Of a DNA stretch of 64,000 nt, positions 54,034 through 62,932 are shown in pieces. The stretch's first letter is position 1; each line of letters opens with the position of its first letter. This DNA is from DATIUV01 sp049322755 (GTDB lineage Bacteria; Pseudomonadota; Gammaproteobacteria; Burkholderiales; UBA6910). The position numbers and the translations under genes are program-made. The notes beneath the pieces were generated by a model that saw only the letters and a program-made list of their open reading frames with translations, was not told the DNA's origin and ran no database searches. Location of the stretch: the NCBI GenBank assembly GCA_049322755.1, contig JBMOQX010000033.1, forward strand, positions 32,467 to 96,466, in the 5' to 3' direction.

Positions 54034-54648
54034 ATGCGTGAGGCGTTTCTGGGCGCGCTGCGGTTACGCCACGCGTGCCGGGCTTTCGAGGCGGGGCGAA
54101 CGGTTCCCGCCGCCGACCTCGATTACATCCTCGAGGCCGGGCGGCTGTCGCCGTCGTCGATGGGGCTGGAGCCGTGGCGCTTCATCGTCGTCGAATCGCC
54201 GGTGGTGCGCGCCCGGCTGGAGGTGGCGTGCGAGCACCAGCCCCACGTCGGCCAGTGCCCGGTGATCGTCGTCATCGTGGCGCTGACCGCCGACCTGCAC
54301 CCGGAGAGCGACTACGTGCGGCGCATGCTGCAGCGGGAGATGCCGGACCCGGAGGCACTGAAGGCCTTCCTCGGCTATTACCGCGAGTACACGCGGCGCG
54401 GGGATCTGACCGAGTGGAGCGTGGCCCAGTGTCACCTCGCGGCGGCCAACATGATGACCGCCGCGGCCGCCGCGTACGTCGATTCCTGCCCGATCGGCGG
54501 CTTCGACCCGGCGCAGGTGTGCGAGGTGCTCGGGATCGACGAGCGCCGCTACGAGGTGGCGCTGCTGCTGGCGCTGGGCTATCGCGCCGGGCCGCAGCCC
54601 GAGCGGCAGCGCCTGCCGCTGGCCGAGCTGGTGTTGAAGCGCCTCTAG
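54034..54648 (+). CDS. Nitroreductase-family FMN enzyme, stop codon supplied by a repeat element
   Basis: 204 residues of the nitroreductase fold: RHACRAFEAGRTVPAADLDYILEAGRLSPSSMGLEPW near 10-48 (FMN phosphate site with R-x-A-x-R-x-F), GQCPVIVVIVALT, and PIGGFDPAQVCEVLG. Uses NAD(P)H to reduce nitro or quinone substrates. The stop TAG is part of CTAG at the left end of the inverted-repeat element (54645), so the native C-terminus may have been slightly altered. Probably FNR-activated. Confidence 0.88.
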   Translation: MREAFLGALRLRHACRAFEAGRTVPAADLDYILEAGRLSPSSMGLEPWRFIVVESPVVRARLEVACEHQPHVGQCPVIVVIVALTADLHPESDYVRRMLQREMPDPEALKAFLGYYREYTRRGDLTEWSVAQCHLAAANMMTAAAAAYVDSCPIGGFDPAQVCEVLGIDERRYEVALLLALGYRAGPQPERQRLPLAELVLKRL

Positions 54649-54827
54649 TGTCCCGAGTCGCTAATTCGTTGAACAAAAGATGCCGAGAATCGGCGCCATA
54701 CTTTGCAGGTGTTCAACCTGGCTGCGGTTTGCTTCGCGTCTGGCGCCCGATTTCGCGCACTTTTGCGACGTAGACGCTCCCACAACGACGACGGATCGAT
54801 CAATTAACTAGCGACTCGGGACACTAG
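54645..54827. mobile_element. MITE-like 183-bp element with 19-bp perfect terminal inverted repeats
   Basis: CTAGTGTCCCGAGTCGCTA (54645-54663) and its exact complement (54809-54827), with partial similarity continuing inward about eight more bases. Internal GTTGAACA (54668-54675) pairs with TGTTCAAC (54710-54717), and GCCGA-GAA-TCGGC forms a hairpin at 54682-54694, so the RNA or DNA can fold extensively. No ORF; the ends CTAG may be a duplicated palindromic target. A non-autonomous transposon or structured repeat is the best reading. Confidence 0.75.
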
Positions 54828-54879
54828 GGCACGGCCCGCCGCACGCGCCGCAGCGGTGCTGGCCGGGGACCCGCCGCGA

Positions 54880-55575
54880 TCAGGCCCAGGAAGGCCGCGA
54901 CGCCCCGGAGAACACCCGCAGGTTCTCGTCCACCGCTTTCACGCCCGGCACGTTTTCCGCCGCCACGCGGATGGCGTCCTTCTCGGCCTTGCTGTCCACC
55001 GCGCCCCAGAGCTGGATCTTGCCGCCCGAGGCCATGACGCTCACCAGGTGGGCGCGGGCGCCGGTTTCCTCGATCGCCTTGATCACCGCCTCGCGCAGTG
55101 CGCGGTCGTCCGGGGTGGACACCGCCGTCTGCTGCTGCGCGGCGATGAGGCCGCGCAGCAGGTTGGCGCGGCTGACGATGCCGACGACGCGCCCGTCCTT
55201 CACCACCGGCACGCGCTTGATGTGATGTTTTTCCAGGACGGTCGCAATCTCTTCCAGGCTCGCGTCCTCGGCGACCGTGATCAGGTTTTTCGTCATGACG
55301 TCGCGGGCGCGGGTGCCGTGGGTCTTCACGTATTCGCGGGCCTGGTCCTCGGTGCTGCTCACCATGTCCAGCCACCAGGACGGCTTGCGCTCGGTGCCGG
55401 TCTCGGAGCGCCGCATGAGATCGCCTTCGCTCACGATGCCCAGGAGCTTGCCGTCGGCGTCCACCACCGGAACCGCACTGATGCTGCGCTCGAGCAGGCA
55501 CTGGGCCACCTCCCGCACGGTGGTCTCCGGCGCCACCGTGATGACATTGGTGGTCATGACATCCCTGGCTTGCAT
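54880..55575 (-). CDS. CBS-domain pair plus BON-domain protein
   Basis: 231 residues: two CBS domains (VREVAQCLLERSISAVPVVDADGKLLGIVS near 18-48 and LEEIATVLEKHHIKRVPVVKDGRVVGIVS near 110-140) followed by a C-terminal BON-like domain (AVIKAIEETGARAHLVSVMAS, then KDAIRVAAENVPGVKAVDENL). Likely adenylate sensor linked to a membrane- or lipid-binding module. ATG 55575 chosen for its GGGAGAG site. An FNR box lies 83 bases upstream. Confidence 0.87.
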   Translation of the reverse strand: MQARDVMTTNVITVAPETTVREVAQCLLERSISAVPVVDADGKLLGIVSEGDLMRRSETGTERKPSWWLDMVSSTEDQAREYVKTHGTRARDVMTKNLITVAEDASLEEIATVLEKHHIKRVPVVKDGRVVGIVSRANLLRGLIAAQQQTAVSTPDDRALREAVIKAIEETGARAHLVSVMASGGKIQLWGAVDSKAEKDAIRVAAENVPGVKAVDENLRVFSGASRPSWA

Positions 55576-55628
55576 GATCTCTCCCATCGTGGCCCCGCGG
55601 CGGGGCGTTGGTTTCATAGGACAAAATC

Positions 55629-55671
55629 AGTTTAACGCCCGGGGCGCCGGAGAATTCTTGAACTAGATCAA
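55629..55671 (-). promoter_or_regulatory. FNR-type promoter of the CBS gene
   Basis: Box TTGAA-CTAG-ATCAA (55658-55671, one mismatch) and TAAACT (55629-55634) as -10 on the minus strand, spacing as class II. The rest of the spacer to 55731 shows nothing else. Confidence 0.65.
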
Positions 55672-55731
55672 GAAAACGCCGCGGGGAGCGGCCGCCGGCC
55701 CCCCCGCGGGGTACTCCGGATGCCTCCCGGG

Positions 55732-56307
55732 CTACTGATCCTGTCCCCACCATGGTGCGAATTGGCGCAGCTGCTCGCGCTGCTCCTTGGTGAGCACGCC
55801 TTCCAGCTTATCATGCGCTTCGAGGCGGGCCTCGAAGCCCTGCTGGCGCAATTCGCTGAGCTTACGGTACTGCTCGGCGATGGCCTTCCGGTCGCGCTGC
55901 GGCGCCGACAGTAACCGGCGCAGCTTGTAGCTCTCGTCCTGCATCTTCCCCATCAGGTCCCAATTTCTCTTCCGCGTTTCTTCCTGGATCTCCTCGACCT
56001 TGTTCCACTGGTCCGGACTCAGGTTGAGCTGGCTCAGCATGCCGTAACCCATGCCGCCGCCCATCATCCCCGGGCCCATCATGCCGCCGCCCATCATCCC
56101 CGGGCCCATCATGCCGCCGCCCATCATCCCCGGGCCCATCATGCCGGGGCCCATCATCCCCGGGCCCATCATGCCGGGGCCCATGCCTTGCCCCGGCTGC
56201 CCGGTCTGGCCCTGGGGCGCCTGGGCCAGCACGGCAGCGCCGCCCAGGCCGGTGGCTGCGGCGATGGCCGCGGCGATCAGTGTCTTGCGCAAATTCGAGG
56301 TTTTCAT
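55732..56307 (-). CDS. Spy/CpxP/ZraP-like periplasmic protein with Met-Gly-Pro repeats
   Basis: 191 residues: signal peptide (AAAIAAATGLGGAAVLAQ), then a Met-rich linker GPGMMGPGMMGGGMM about 45 residues long, then a Spy/CpxP helical domain (LNLSPDQWNKVEEIQEETRKRNWDLMGKM near 90-120; LTKEQREQLRQF at the end). Spy-type proteins chaperone or sense metal stress; Met-rich stretches suggest Cu(I)/Ag(I) binding, fitting the cus genes nearby. ATG at 56307 behind AGGAGCA. Confidence 0.86.
   Translation of the reverse strand: MKTSNLRKTLIAAAIAAATGLGGAAVLAQAPQGQTGQPGQGMGPGMMGPGMMGPGMMGPGMMGGGMMGPGMMGGGMMGPGMMGGGMGYGMLSQLNLSPDQWNKVEEIQEETRKRNWDLMGKMQDESYKLRRLLSAPQRDRKAIAEQYRKLSELRQQGFEARLEAHDKLEGVLTKEQREQLRQFAPWWGQDQ
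56051..56184. repeat. 30-base tandem repeat encoding the Met-rich linker
   Basis: Four full 30-base units (56051, 56081, 56111, 56141) and a partial fifth, the first three exactly alike and the fourth differing near its start. In frame with the Spy-like gene, ten residues per unit. Confidence 0.9.
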
Positions 56308-56416
56308 GGAATGCTCCTTTGATCGTTGGATTCGATGTGGCGACCGCCGGCCGCCGCTTCCGAGAGGCTCTCTCGGCAAGAGAGGGTCGAGGCGGGATCT
56401 CCGCCTCGCAGACGGA

Positions 56417-56815
56417 TCAATTCCGCAGTTGCAGGAAGAGAAGATACAGCGGTGGACCGGCGCCGCTCGCCGGCTGGGCCGCCGACCCCGGAAAGCGTCG
56501 GGCGGGGCCGGTCGCCGGCCACGGCGCCAAGGCTGCGGTGGCTGCCGGCAGCGGCGACTGGCGCTCGAATTCGCCGCTCGCCGAGGGCAGCGGCGCGTGC
56601 GCCGGGCCGTGGGGATGGCAGCAATGCTCAGCCCCCGGCGGATGGCCGGAGCAGGGCAGTTCCAGCGGCGGCATCTCGCTGCCAACCGCCGCCGAAACCG
56701 GGGTTACCGTCCCCGTCTCGACGTCGGCCGCCGCCTGCCCGGGGGCCCACGACCCCACCAGCAGCCCCACGAGCAGTGCCCGCGCAGCCGCTCCCGTGAT
56801 CCGGGTCAGGACCAT
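56417..56815 (-). CDS. Small secreted Cys/His-rich hypothetical protein
   Basis: About 132 residues with a signal peptide (ALLVGLLVGSWAPGQAAA) and a Cys/His patch ELPCSGHPPGAEHCCHPHGPAHAP near 50-75, followed by a Pro/Ala-rich tail. Resembles small periplasmic proteins in copper-resistance loci, function unknown. ATG 56815 chosen because the FNR-promoter start predicted near 56841 would leave only two bases before the ATG at 56839; the 56839 start is otherwise open. Confidence 0.6.
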   Translation of the reverse strand: MVLTRITGAAARALLVGLLVGSWAPGQAAADVETGTVTPVSAAVGSEMPPLELPCSGHPPGAEHCCHPHGPAHAPLPSASGEFERQSPLPAATAALAPWPATGPARRFPGSAAQPASGAGPPLYLLFLQLRN

Positions 56816-56847
56816 GGCCGGTGGCAGTCCCATTCGCATACGAATTT

Positions 56848-56889
56848 ATTCTAGACACCAAGCGGCGGCAGCGAGTTGATCTGCGTCAA
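56848..56889 (-). promoter_or_regulatory. FNR-type promoter before the Cys/His-rich/Spy pair
   Basis: Box TTGAT-CTGC-GTCAA (56876-56889, one mismatch) and TAGAAT (56848-56853) as a good -10, class II spacing. Confidence 0.7.
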
Positions 56890-56915
56890 ACCACCCCGCC
56901 CCCGCCAGCGGGGGG

Positions 56916-57305
56916 TCAGTGCGCGAGCGCGTCCCGCACCCGCTCGAGCCGGGCGCGCACGTCGGCGGCGATTTCCGCGACGCCGGGGTTGTCCACCAGC
57001 TTGAGCACCGCGGCGGGGTCCATGAAGCCGACCCATATGCGCCCGTCATCCTCCTCGCGCACGACCACGTTGCACGGCAGCAGCAGGCCGATGTCAGGCT
57101 CGGCGTCGATCGCCTTCTTCGCCAGCGGGGGATTGCACGCGCCCAGGATTCGGTAGGGCTTGCGGTCCACGCCCAGCTTCTTCTTCAGCGTCGCCTGCAC
57201 GTCGATGTCGGTGAGCACGCCGAAGCCTTCCTGCTGCAGCGCCTGCGTCACCTTGTCGACCGCGGCGTCGAACGCGCCGGACACGTGGGTGCTGAATCCG
57301 TACAT
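56916..57305 (-). CDS. DUF302 family protein
   Basis: 129 residues: GFSTHVSGAFDAAVDKVTQALQQEGFGVLTDIDV near 3-36 and CNPPLAKKAIDAEPDIGLLLPCNVVVRE near 57-85, both DUF302 signatures. Cytoplasmic or loosely associated, function unknown, frequent in metal- and sulfur-stress loci. ATG at 57305 behind a GGAG-like site; a perfect 16-base palindrome sits 25 bases upstream. Confidence 0.9.
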   Translation of the reverse strand: MYGFSTHVSGAFDAAVDKVTQALQQEGFGVLTDIDVQATLKKKLGVDRKPYRILGACNPPLAKKAIDAEPDIGLLLPCNVVVREEDDGRIWVGFMDPAAVLKLVDNPGVAEIAADVRARLERVRDALAH

Positions 57306-57329
57306 GATGACTCCTTTAAGTTGAGATTA

Positions 57330-57345
57330 ATTAGCGATTGCTAAT
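57330..57345. promoter_or_regulatory. Palindromic operator upstream of DUF302
   Basis: ATTAGC-GATT-GCTAAT, perfect 6+4+6 palindrome in an AT-rich patch; candidate repressor site of unidentified regulator (ArsR-like proteins use similar sites). Confidence 0.6.
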
Positions 57346-57444
57346 AAAGAGGACAGGATCGCAGACGCCGGGTTCCCGGAAATTCGCGATCGCGGGCGCG
57401 GAAGCTCTCCCGCCGGGGCGCATCCCCCGCGTTCGCAGGCCCCC

Positions 57445-60400
57445 TTATGTCGGGGCGACGGCCGTTTTCAGGCGGCGCGCCACGCCGAACTCCTTGACCA
57501 GCGCATAGATCGCCGGGATCACCGCCAGCGTGAGGATGGTGGAGGACACCATGCCGCCCACCATCGGCGCCGCGATGCGGCGCATCACTTCGGAACCGGT
57601 GCCGGTGCTCCACATGATCGGCAGCAGTCCGGCCATGATGGCCACCACGGTCATCATCTTCGGCCGCACGCGCTCCACCGCGCCCTCCATGACGGCGACG
57701 TAGATGTCGCCCGCGATGACCGGGTGGCCGGCTGCCGCGCGCGCCGTCTTGATCCGCTGCAGTGCCTGGTCCAGGTAGATCAGCATCACCACGCCGGTCT
57801 CCGCCGCCACGCCCGCCAGCGCAATGAAGCCTACCGCCACCGCCACCGACAGGTTGTAGCCGAGCCAGTACATCAGCCAGACCCCGCCCACCAGCGAAAA
57901 CGGCACCGCCAGCATCACGATCAGGGTCTCGGTCAGCCGCCGGAAATTGAGGTACAGCAGCACGAAAATGATGAGGCCGGTGAGCGGCACCACGATTTCC
58001 ATGCGCGCCAGCGCGCGCTGCATGTACTCGAACTGGCCGCTCCAGGTCGCGTAGTAGCCGGGCGGAAACTTCACCTGCTCGCGCACCGCGCGCTGGGCCT
58101 CCGCCACGTAGCCGCCGATGTCGCGGCCGCGGATGTCGACGAAGATATAGGCGGAAAGCAGCGCGTTCTCGGTGCGGATCGACGGCGCGCCCTTGCTGAT
58201 GCCGACGCGGGCCACCTGCCCCAGGGGGACCATGGCGCCGGGGGCGCCGTCCTGCATCACCGGCACCAGCACCTGGGAGGCGATCGCCTGGGGATCGCCG
58301 CGCAGCTCGCGCGGATAGCGCACGCTGACGCCGAAGCGCTCGCGGCCCTTCACGGTGGTGGTCACCACCTCCCCGCCCAGCGCGGTGGCGATCACGTCCT
58401 GCAGATCGCCCACCGCGAGGCCGTAGCGGGCGAGCGCCGCGCGGTCGGGTTCGATGTCCAGGTAAAAGCCGCCGGTGATGCGCTCGGCGTAGGCGCTGGT
58501 GGTGCCGGGAACGGCCTTGACCACCCGCTCGATCTGGCGCGCCACCGCCTCCATCTCGCCGAGATCGGTGCCGAAGACCTTGATGCCGATGGGCGTACGG
58601 ATGCCGGTGGAGAGCATGTCGATGCGCGCCTTGATCGGCATGGTCCAGGAGTTGGCGACGCCCGGGAACTGCAGTGCCGCGTCCATCTCGGCGATGAGCT
58701 TGTCCAGGTTCATGCCGGGGCGCCATTCGGATTCGGGCTTGAGGTTGATCACGGTCTCGAACATTTCCACCGGCGCCGGGTCGGTGGCGGTGGCGGCGCG
58801 CCCGGCCTTGCCGTACACCGACGCCACTTCCGGGAAGCTCTTGATGATGCGGTTCTGCACCTGCAGCAGCTCGGCGGCCTTGGTGACCGACATGCCCGGC
58901 AGGTTGGCGGGCATGTAGAACAGCGTGCCCTCGTTGAGCGTCGGCATGAACTCGGTGCCCAGCCGCAGCGCCGGATACACGGTCGCGCCCATGACCAGCA
59001 CCGCGGCCGCGATGGTGAGCTTCTTTCAGCGCATCACCCCGGCGATCACCGGCCGGTAGCTCCAGATCAGGAAGCGGTTGATGGGGTTGCGCCGCTCCGG
59101 CAGGATGCGGCCGCGGATGAACAGCACCATCAGCACCGGCACCAGCGTCACCGAGAGCAGCGCCGCCCCCGCCATGGCGAAGGTCTTGGTGTAGGCGAGC
59201 GGCGCGAACAGCCGCCCCTCCTGCGCCTCCAGCGTGAACACCGGCAGGAACGACACCGTGATGATGAGCAGCGAGAAAAACAGCGCCGGCCCCACCTCCT
59301 TCGCCGCATCGATGAGCGCGCGCACCCGCTCCGGCCCGGTGACGATGCGCCCGGTGCCGGTGGCGTCCAGCCGCTCCAGGTGCTTGTGGGCGTTCTCGAT
59401 CATGACGATGGCCGCGTCCACCATGGCGCCGATGGCGATGGCGATGCCGCCCAGGCTCATGATGTTGGAGTTCATGCCCAGCACGCGCATGGCGATGAAT
59501 GCCATCAGCACGCCGACCGGCAGCATGATGATGGCCACCAGCGCGCTGCGCACGTGCAGCAGGAACACCACGCACACCAGCGCCACCACCAGGCTCTCCT
59601 CCAGCAGCGTGCGGGTGAGCGTGCCGATGGCACGCCAGATCAGCTCCGAGCGGTCGTAGACGGTCTCGATGGTGACGCCCGCGGGCAGGCCGCTGGCGAT
59701 TTCGTCGATCTTGGCCTTGACGTTGCCGATCACCTCCAGCGCGTTCTGGCCGTAGCGGGCGATGGCGATTCCCGACACCACTTCGCCCTCGCCGTTGAGC
59801 TCGGTGATGCCGCGCCGCTCGTCGGGCCCCAGCTCGACCCTGGCGACGTCGCGCACCAGGACCGGCACGCCGCGGTCGGCCTTCAGCACCAGCTGCTCCA
59901 GGTCCGCCGCGCCGCGCAGATAGCCGCGGCCGCGCACCATGAATTCGGTCTCGGCCATCTCCACCACCCGGCCGCCGACGTCGGTGTTGCTGGCGCGGAT
60001 GACCTCGGTCACCCGCATCAGGGGGATGCCGTAGGCCTGCAGCTTGCGTGGATCGACGATCACCTGGTACTGCTGGACGAAGCCGCCGACACTTGCCACC
60101 TCGGCCACGCCGGGCGCCTTGGTGAGCTGGTAGCGGATGAACCAGTCCTGCAGCGTGCGCAGCTGCGCGAGGCTCCAGTTCTTGCCCACCACCGCATACT
60201 GGTACACCCAGCCGACGCCGGTGGCGTCGGGCCCCAGGGTCGGGGTCACGCCCCGCGGCAGGCGCGCCGAGGCGAAGTTGAGGTATTCCAGCACCCGCGA
60301 GCGGGCCCAGTAGATGTCGGTGCCGTCCTCGAAGATCACGTACACGAAGGAGGCGCCGAAGAAGGAGAAGCCGCGCACCACCTTGGACTTGGGCACCGAC

Positions 60401-60621
60401 AGCATTGCCGTGGTCAGGGGATAGGTGACCTGGTCCTCCACCACCTGGGGCGCCTGGCCCGGATACTCGGTATAGATGATGACCTGCACGTCGGAGAGGT
60501 CGGGCAACGCGTCGAGCGGAGTCTTCAGCACCGCGTAGACGCCGGCAATGACGATGAACACCGTGGCGAGCAGCGTCAGGAAGACGTTGCGCGCCGACCA
60601 GTCGATGAGCCGCGCCAGCAT
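57445..60621 (-). pseudogene. cusA: CusA/CzcA-type heavy-metal RND pump, interrupted by in-frame TGA
   Basis: A full-length (about 1058-codon) inner-membrane RND transporter gene split by a single TGA at 59026-59028: the upstream part ends GVMR-stop and the downstream part continues KKLTIAAAVLVMGATVYP in the same frame, so nothing is deleted. Motifs of the family: ALPDLSDVQVIIYTEYPGQAPQVVEDQ, GAMVDAAIVMIENAHKH in the first half, and MPTLNEGTLFYMP, GFIALAGVAAETGVVMLIYLD in the second. The natural codon was probably TGG. Translates as two half-proteins, or none. Confidence 0.88.
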
Positions 60622-60622
60622 C

Positions 60623-61473
60623 TCAGTGCCCCTTCGCCGCAGGCGCGGTCGGCGGTGCGGCCGGTGCGACGGCCGAGCCCGCCGCCTCCGGCGCGGTAAA
60701 GGCGGCGAGCGCCGCCTTGAGATTGCTCTCGGCGTCGATCAGGAAATTCGCCGACACCACCACCCGCTCGCCCGCGCCCACGCCCTCGAGCACTTCCACG
60801 TAGTCGTCCGACTGCAGGCCCAGCTTCACCGGCCGCGGCTGATAGCTGCCCCTCGGCCAGTTCCACCAGCACCACCTGGCGCGTGCCGCTGTGGAGTACC
60901 GCCGACGACGGCACCGCGATCACCGGGCCGCGGGCGCCGGTGGCCAGCTCGACGCTGGCGTACATGGCCGGCTTGAGCCGCCCGCCGGGATGGGGCAGCT
61001 CGATGCGCACCTGGGCGGTGCGGGTCTGGGGGTTGACCGTCGGATAGACGAAAGTCACCCTGCCCGTGAAGGTCTCGCCGGGATACGCGTTGACGGTGAC
61101 GGCGGCGGCCTGGCCGGGCCGCACCAGCGAAAGGTCCTGCTCGAACACCTCCGCCAGCAGCGACAGGCTCGAGAGGTCGGCGATCTTGAACATCGCCTCG
61201 CCCGGCATGAAGCGCATCCCCTGAATCGCCGGTTTTTCCAGCACCACGCCGCCCGCCGGCGCGCGCAGCGTGAGATAGCGGGTCATCTGCCCGTCGCGGC
61301 CCAGGCGTTCCAGGTCGGCCTCCGAAATCTCCCAGTTGCGCAGCCGCTGCAGCGCGCTGTCGGCCAGCCGCTGCATCGCCGCCTTGATTTCGGGCGAGGC
61401 GTCGCCCACCGACGCCAGCCCCCGGCGCCCGATGAGGTATTCCTCCTGGGCGCTAATCAGGTCAGGACTGTAG
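60623..61473 (-). pseudogene. cusB: CusB-type membrane-fusion protein, truncated by IS and frameshifted
   Basis: Periplasmic adaptor remnant lacking its N-terminal 40 per cent: the surviving frame begins YSPDLISAQEEYLIGRRG at the IS junction and includes LRAPAGGVVLEKPAIQGMRF and VRPGQAAAVTVNAYPGETF. At about 60846-60852 one extra base (GGGCAGC) shifts the frame, and the C-terminal VKLGLQSDDYVEVLEGVGAGERVVV part is in a different frame, ending at 60623. Next to cusA (two-base gap). Non-functional as read. Confidence 0.88.
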
Positions 61474-62932
61474 TCTTACTGTGTCACAAATAGAGTGTGG
61501 CCTTCCCGCAGCACGGACATCGCGGAAGGCTGCAGGCGATCGCGTGGGCGATGATCAATCGCAGCGTCGGAATCGAGTGCGGCACGTGTCGCTGCGCTCC
61601 TCCGGCTGCCGCGAGGGACGTAATCCTCGGGTCAGGCAAGCGTTTGTGATCGAGCAGGGTTTTTTTTGGAGCCACCCTGGCGTAGGCGCTCGGCGACGAG
61701 AAAGCCATAGGCAGCGATACACAAAGTGGCATGGTGATGGAAACCCCGCCAGCCCCGGCCCTCGTAGTGCGCAAGGCCGAACTCCTGCTTGAGTTCCTGG
61801 TAGTCGCGTTCGATCCGCCAGCGCATCTTGGCGACGAAGACCAATTGTTCCAGGGTCGCATCGGCCGGCGCGGTGGAAAGGAAGTATTTCGTTGGCTCAG
61901 CTTCGCCCTCGGGCCATTCGATCAGCAGCCACTCCTCGGGGCGCATCGCGGTACCCAGGTAATCTCGGTGAGCAGGACGAACGCGCATAGCGGCGAAACG
62001 GGAGGAAAGCGCCGTGTTGGTGCCTTCCCGCCAAGTGACCGGGCAGTAGGCTTGCCGCGGCAATTGCATGGCCAGGGTCTTCGCTGCAACCGGTTCGTGA
62101 CCGGGCTCCCGGCGCAGCCGGGTCGGTCGGATGCCGCAACCGCACCAGGGCTTGGGCGCCAGCGGCGAGCTCCCCGGTGCCCATACCGTTGTCGCCGGCC
62201 GGATACCGACCACGTAGAGCATGCCCAGCTGCGTAATGCCGTCTCGAAAGGCGGTTTCGTCACCATAAGCGGCGTCCGCCAGCACGACCCCCAGGGGCAC
62301 CCCACAGGCCACGGCCTGACGCATCTGCGCCAAGGCGATCTGTGGCTTGGTCGCAAAGGTGATGTTCTCCGGCACCCCGGCCTTGTGCCGGCCGATGGGA
62401 TCATCCGCCCAATCCTTGGGCAAATAGAGCTGGTAGGCGATAGGAAGGCTGCCTTGACCGCTTGCCAGGGACAAGCTGACCGCCACCTGGCAGTTGTCCT
62501 GCTTGCCCAACTGAGCGCAGTACTGCCGCGCCACACCGACCGAATGCTTGCCCTTCTTTGGAAAGCCCGTGTCATCAATGATCCAGTAGCCGCCTGCTTC
62601 CAGACCCAGGTGAGGCAACACCCAGTCGCGGATACGCGCCATCACGGCGGCGTCGGACCACTCGGACTGGGCCACGAAGTGGTGCAGTGACTGGTGCTTG
62701 GCCGATACGTGCAGTGGATCGGCATGCGCCGCCAGCGGCTCCACGCTCTTGCGCTGGATCGGCAACATCAGTCCTCGACAATAGTCCTTCAGCCCGACGT
62801 TGCGGTCCATGTGCCCCAGTCCCGCCGCCAAGTGCTCCATGTACTCCTCAAATCGCCGGCTCGCACTCATCGCTCCTCCGAAACAGGACGAAGAAGTGCT
62901 GACAATACCTTGTTGTTAATGACACAGTAAGA
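61474..62932. mobile_element. IS701-family insertion sequence between cusB and cusC remnants
   Basis: 1459-base element with terminal inverted repeats TCTTACTGTGTCA (61474-61486) and TGACACAGTAAGA (62920-62932), the match extending three more bases into flanking TAG/CTA. It encodes one intact transposase. Flanking tetranucleotides differ (GTAG left, CTAG right), not an identical duplication, and the flanks come from the middle of cusB and the middle of cusC, so about 1.2 kb between them is missing. Confidence 0.9.
61632..62870 (-). CDS. IS701-family transposase
   Basis: 412-residue DDE transposase. Conserved: YWIIDDTGFPKKGKHSVGVARQY near 94-116 (first Asp), VLADAAYGDETAFRDG near 196 (second Asp), and MRWRIERDYQELKQEFGLAHYEGRGWRGFHHH near 352-383 (Glu). 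ATG at 62870 behind GGAGGAG. It appears intact, so the element could be active. A run of eight A near the end (61661-61668 on the complement) is within frame. Confidence 0.92.
   Translation of the reverse strand: MSASRRFEEYMEHLAAGLGHMDRNVGLKDYCRGLMLPIQRKSVEPLAAHADPLHVSAKHQSLHHFVAQSEWSDAAVMARIRDWVLPHLGLEAGGYWIIDDTGFPKKGKHSVGVARQYCAQLGKQDNCQVAVSLSLASGQGSLPIAYQLYLPKDWADDPIGRHKAGVPENITFATKPQIALAQMRQAVACGVPLGVVLADAAYGDETAFRDGITQLGMLYVVGIRPATTVWAPGSSPLAPKPWCGCGIRPTRLRREPGHEPVAAKTLAMQLPRQAYCPVTWREGTNTALSSRFAAMRVRPAHRDYLGTAMRPEEWLLIEWPEGEAEPTKYFLSTAPADATLEQLVFVAKMRWRIERDYQELKQEFGLAHYEGRGWRGFHHHATLCIAAYGFLVAERLRQGGSKKNPARSQTLA

Noticed and set aside
56051..56184. Tandem repeat as a CRISPR array
   Set aside because: Units are contiguous without spacers and translate in frame into a Met-rich linker.
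59026..59028. TGA in cusA as a selenocysteine codon
   Set aside because: No selenoprotein history for RND pumps, the position is outside the transport site, no stem-loop was recognised just downstream, and cusB and cusC are also damaged.
57724..60699. A very long plus-strand open frame antisense to cusA (about 990 codons)
   Set aside because: High GC makes long antisense frames common; composition is Arg/His/Gln-rich, with no family motif, and cusA motifs on the other strand are clear.
61661..61668. Run of eight A on the transposase strand as a programmed frameshift site
   Set aside because: The frame is intact through the DDE Glu and reaches a normal C-terminus; the run lies 10 codons before the stop with no overlapping second frame.
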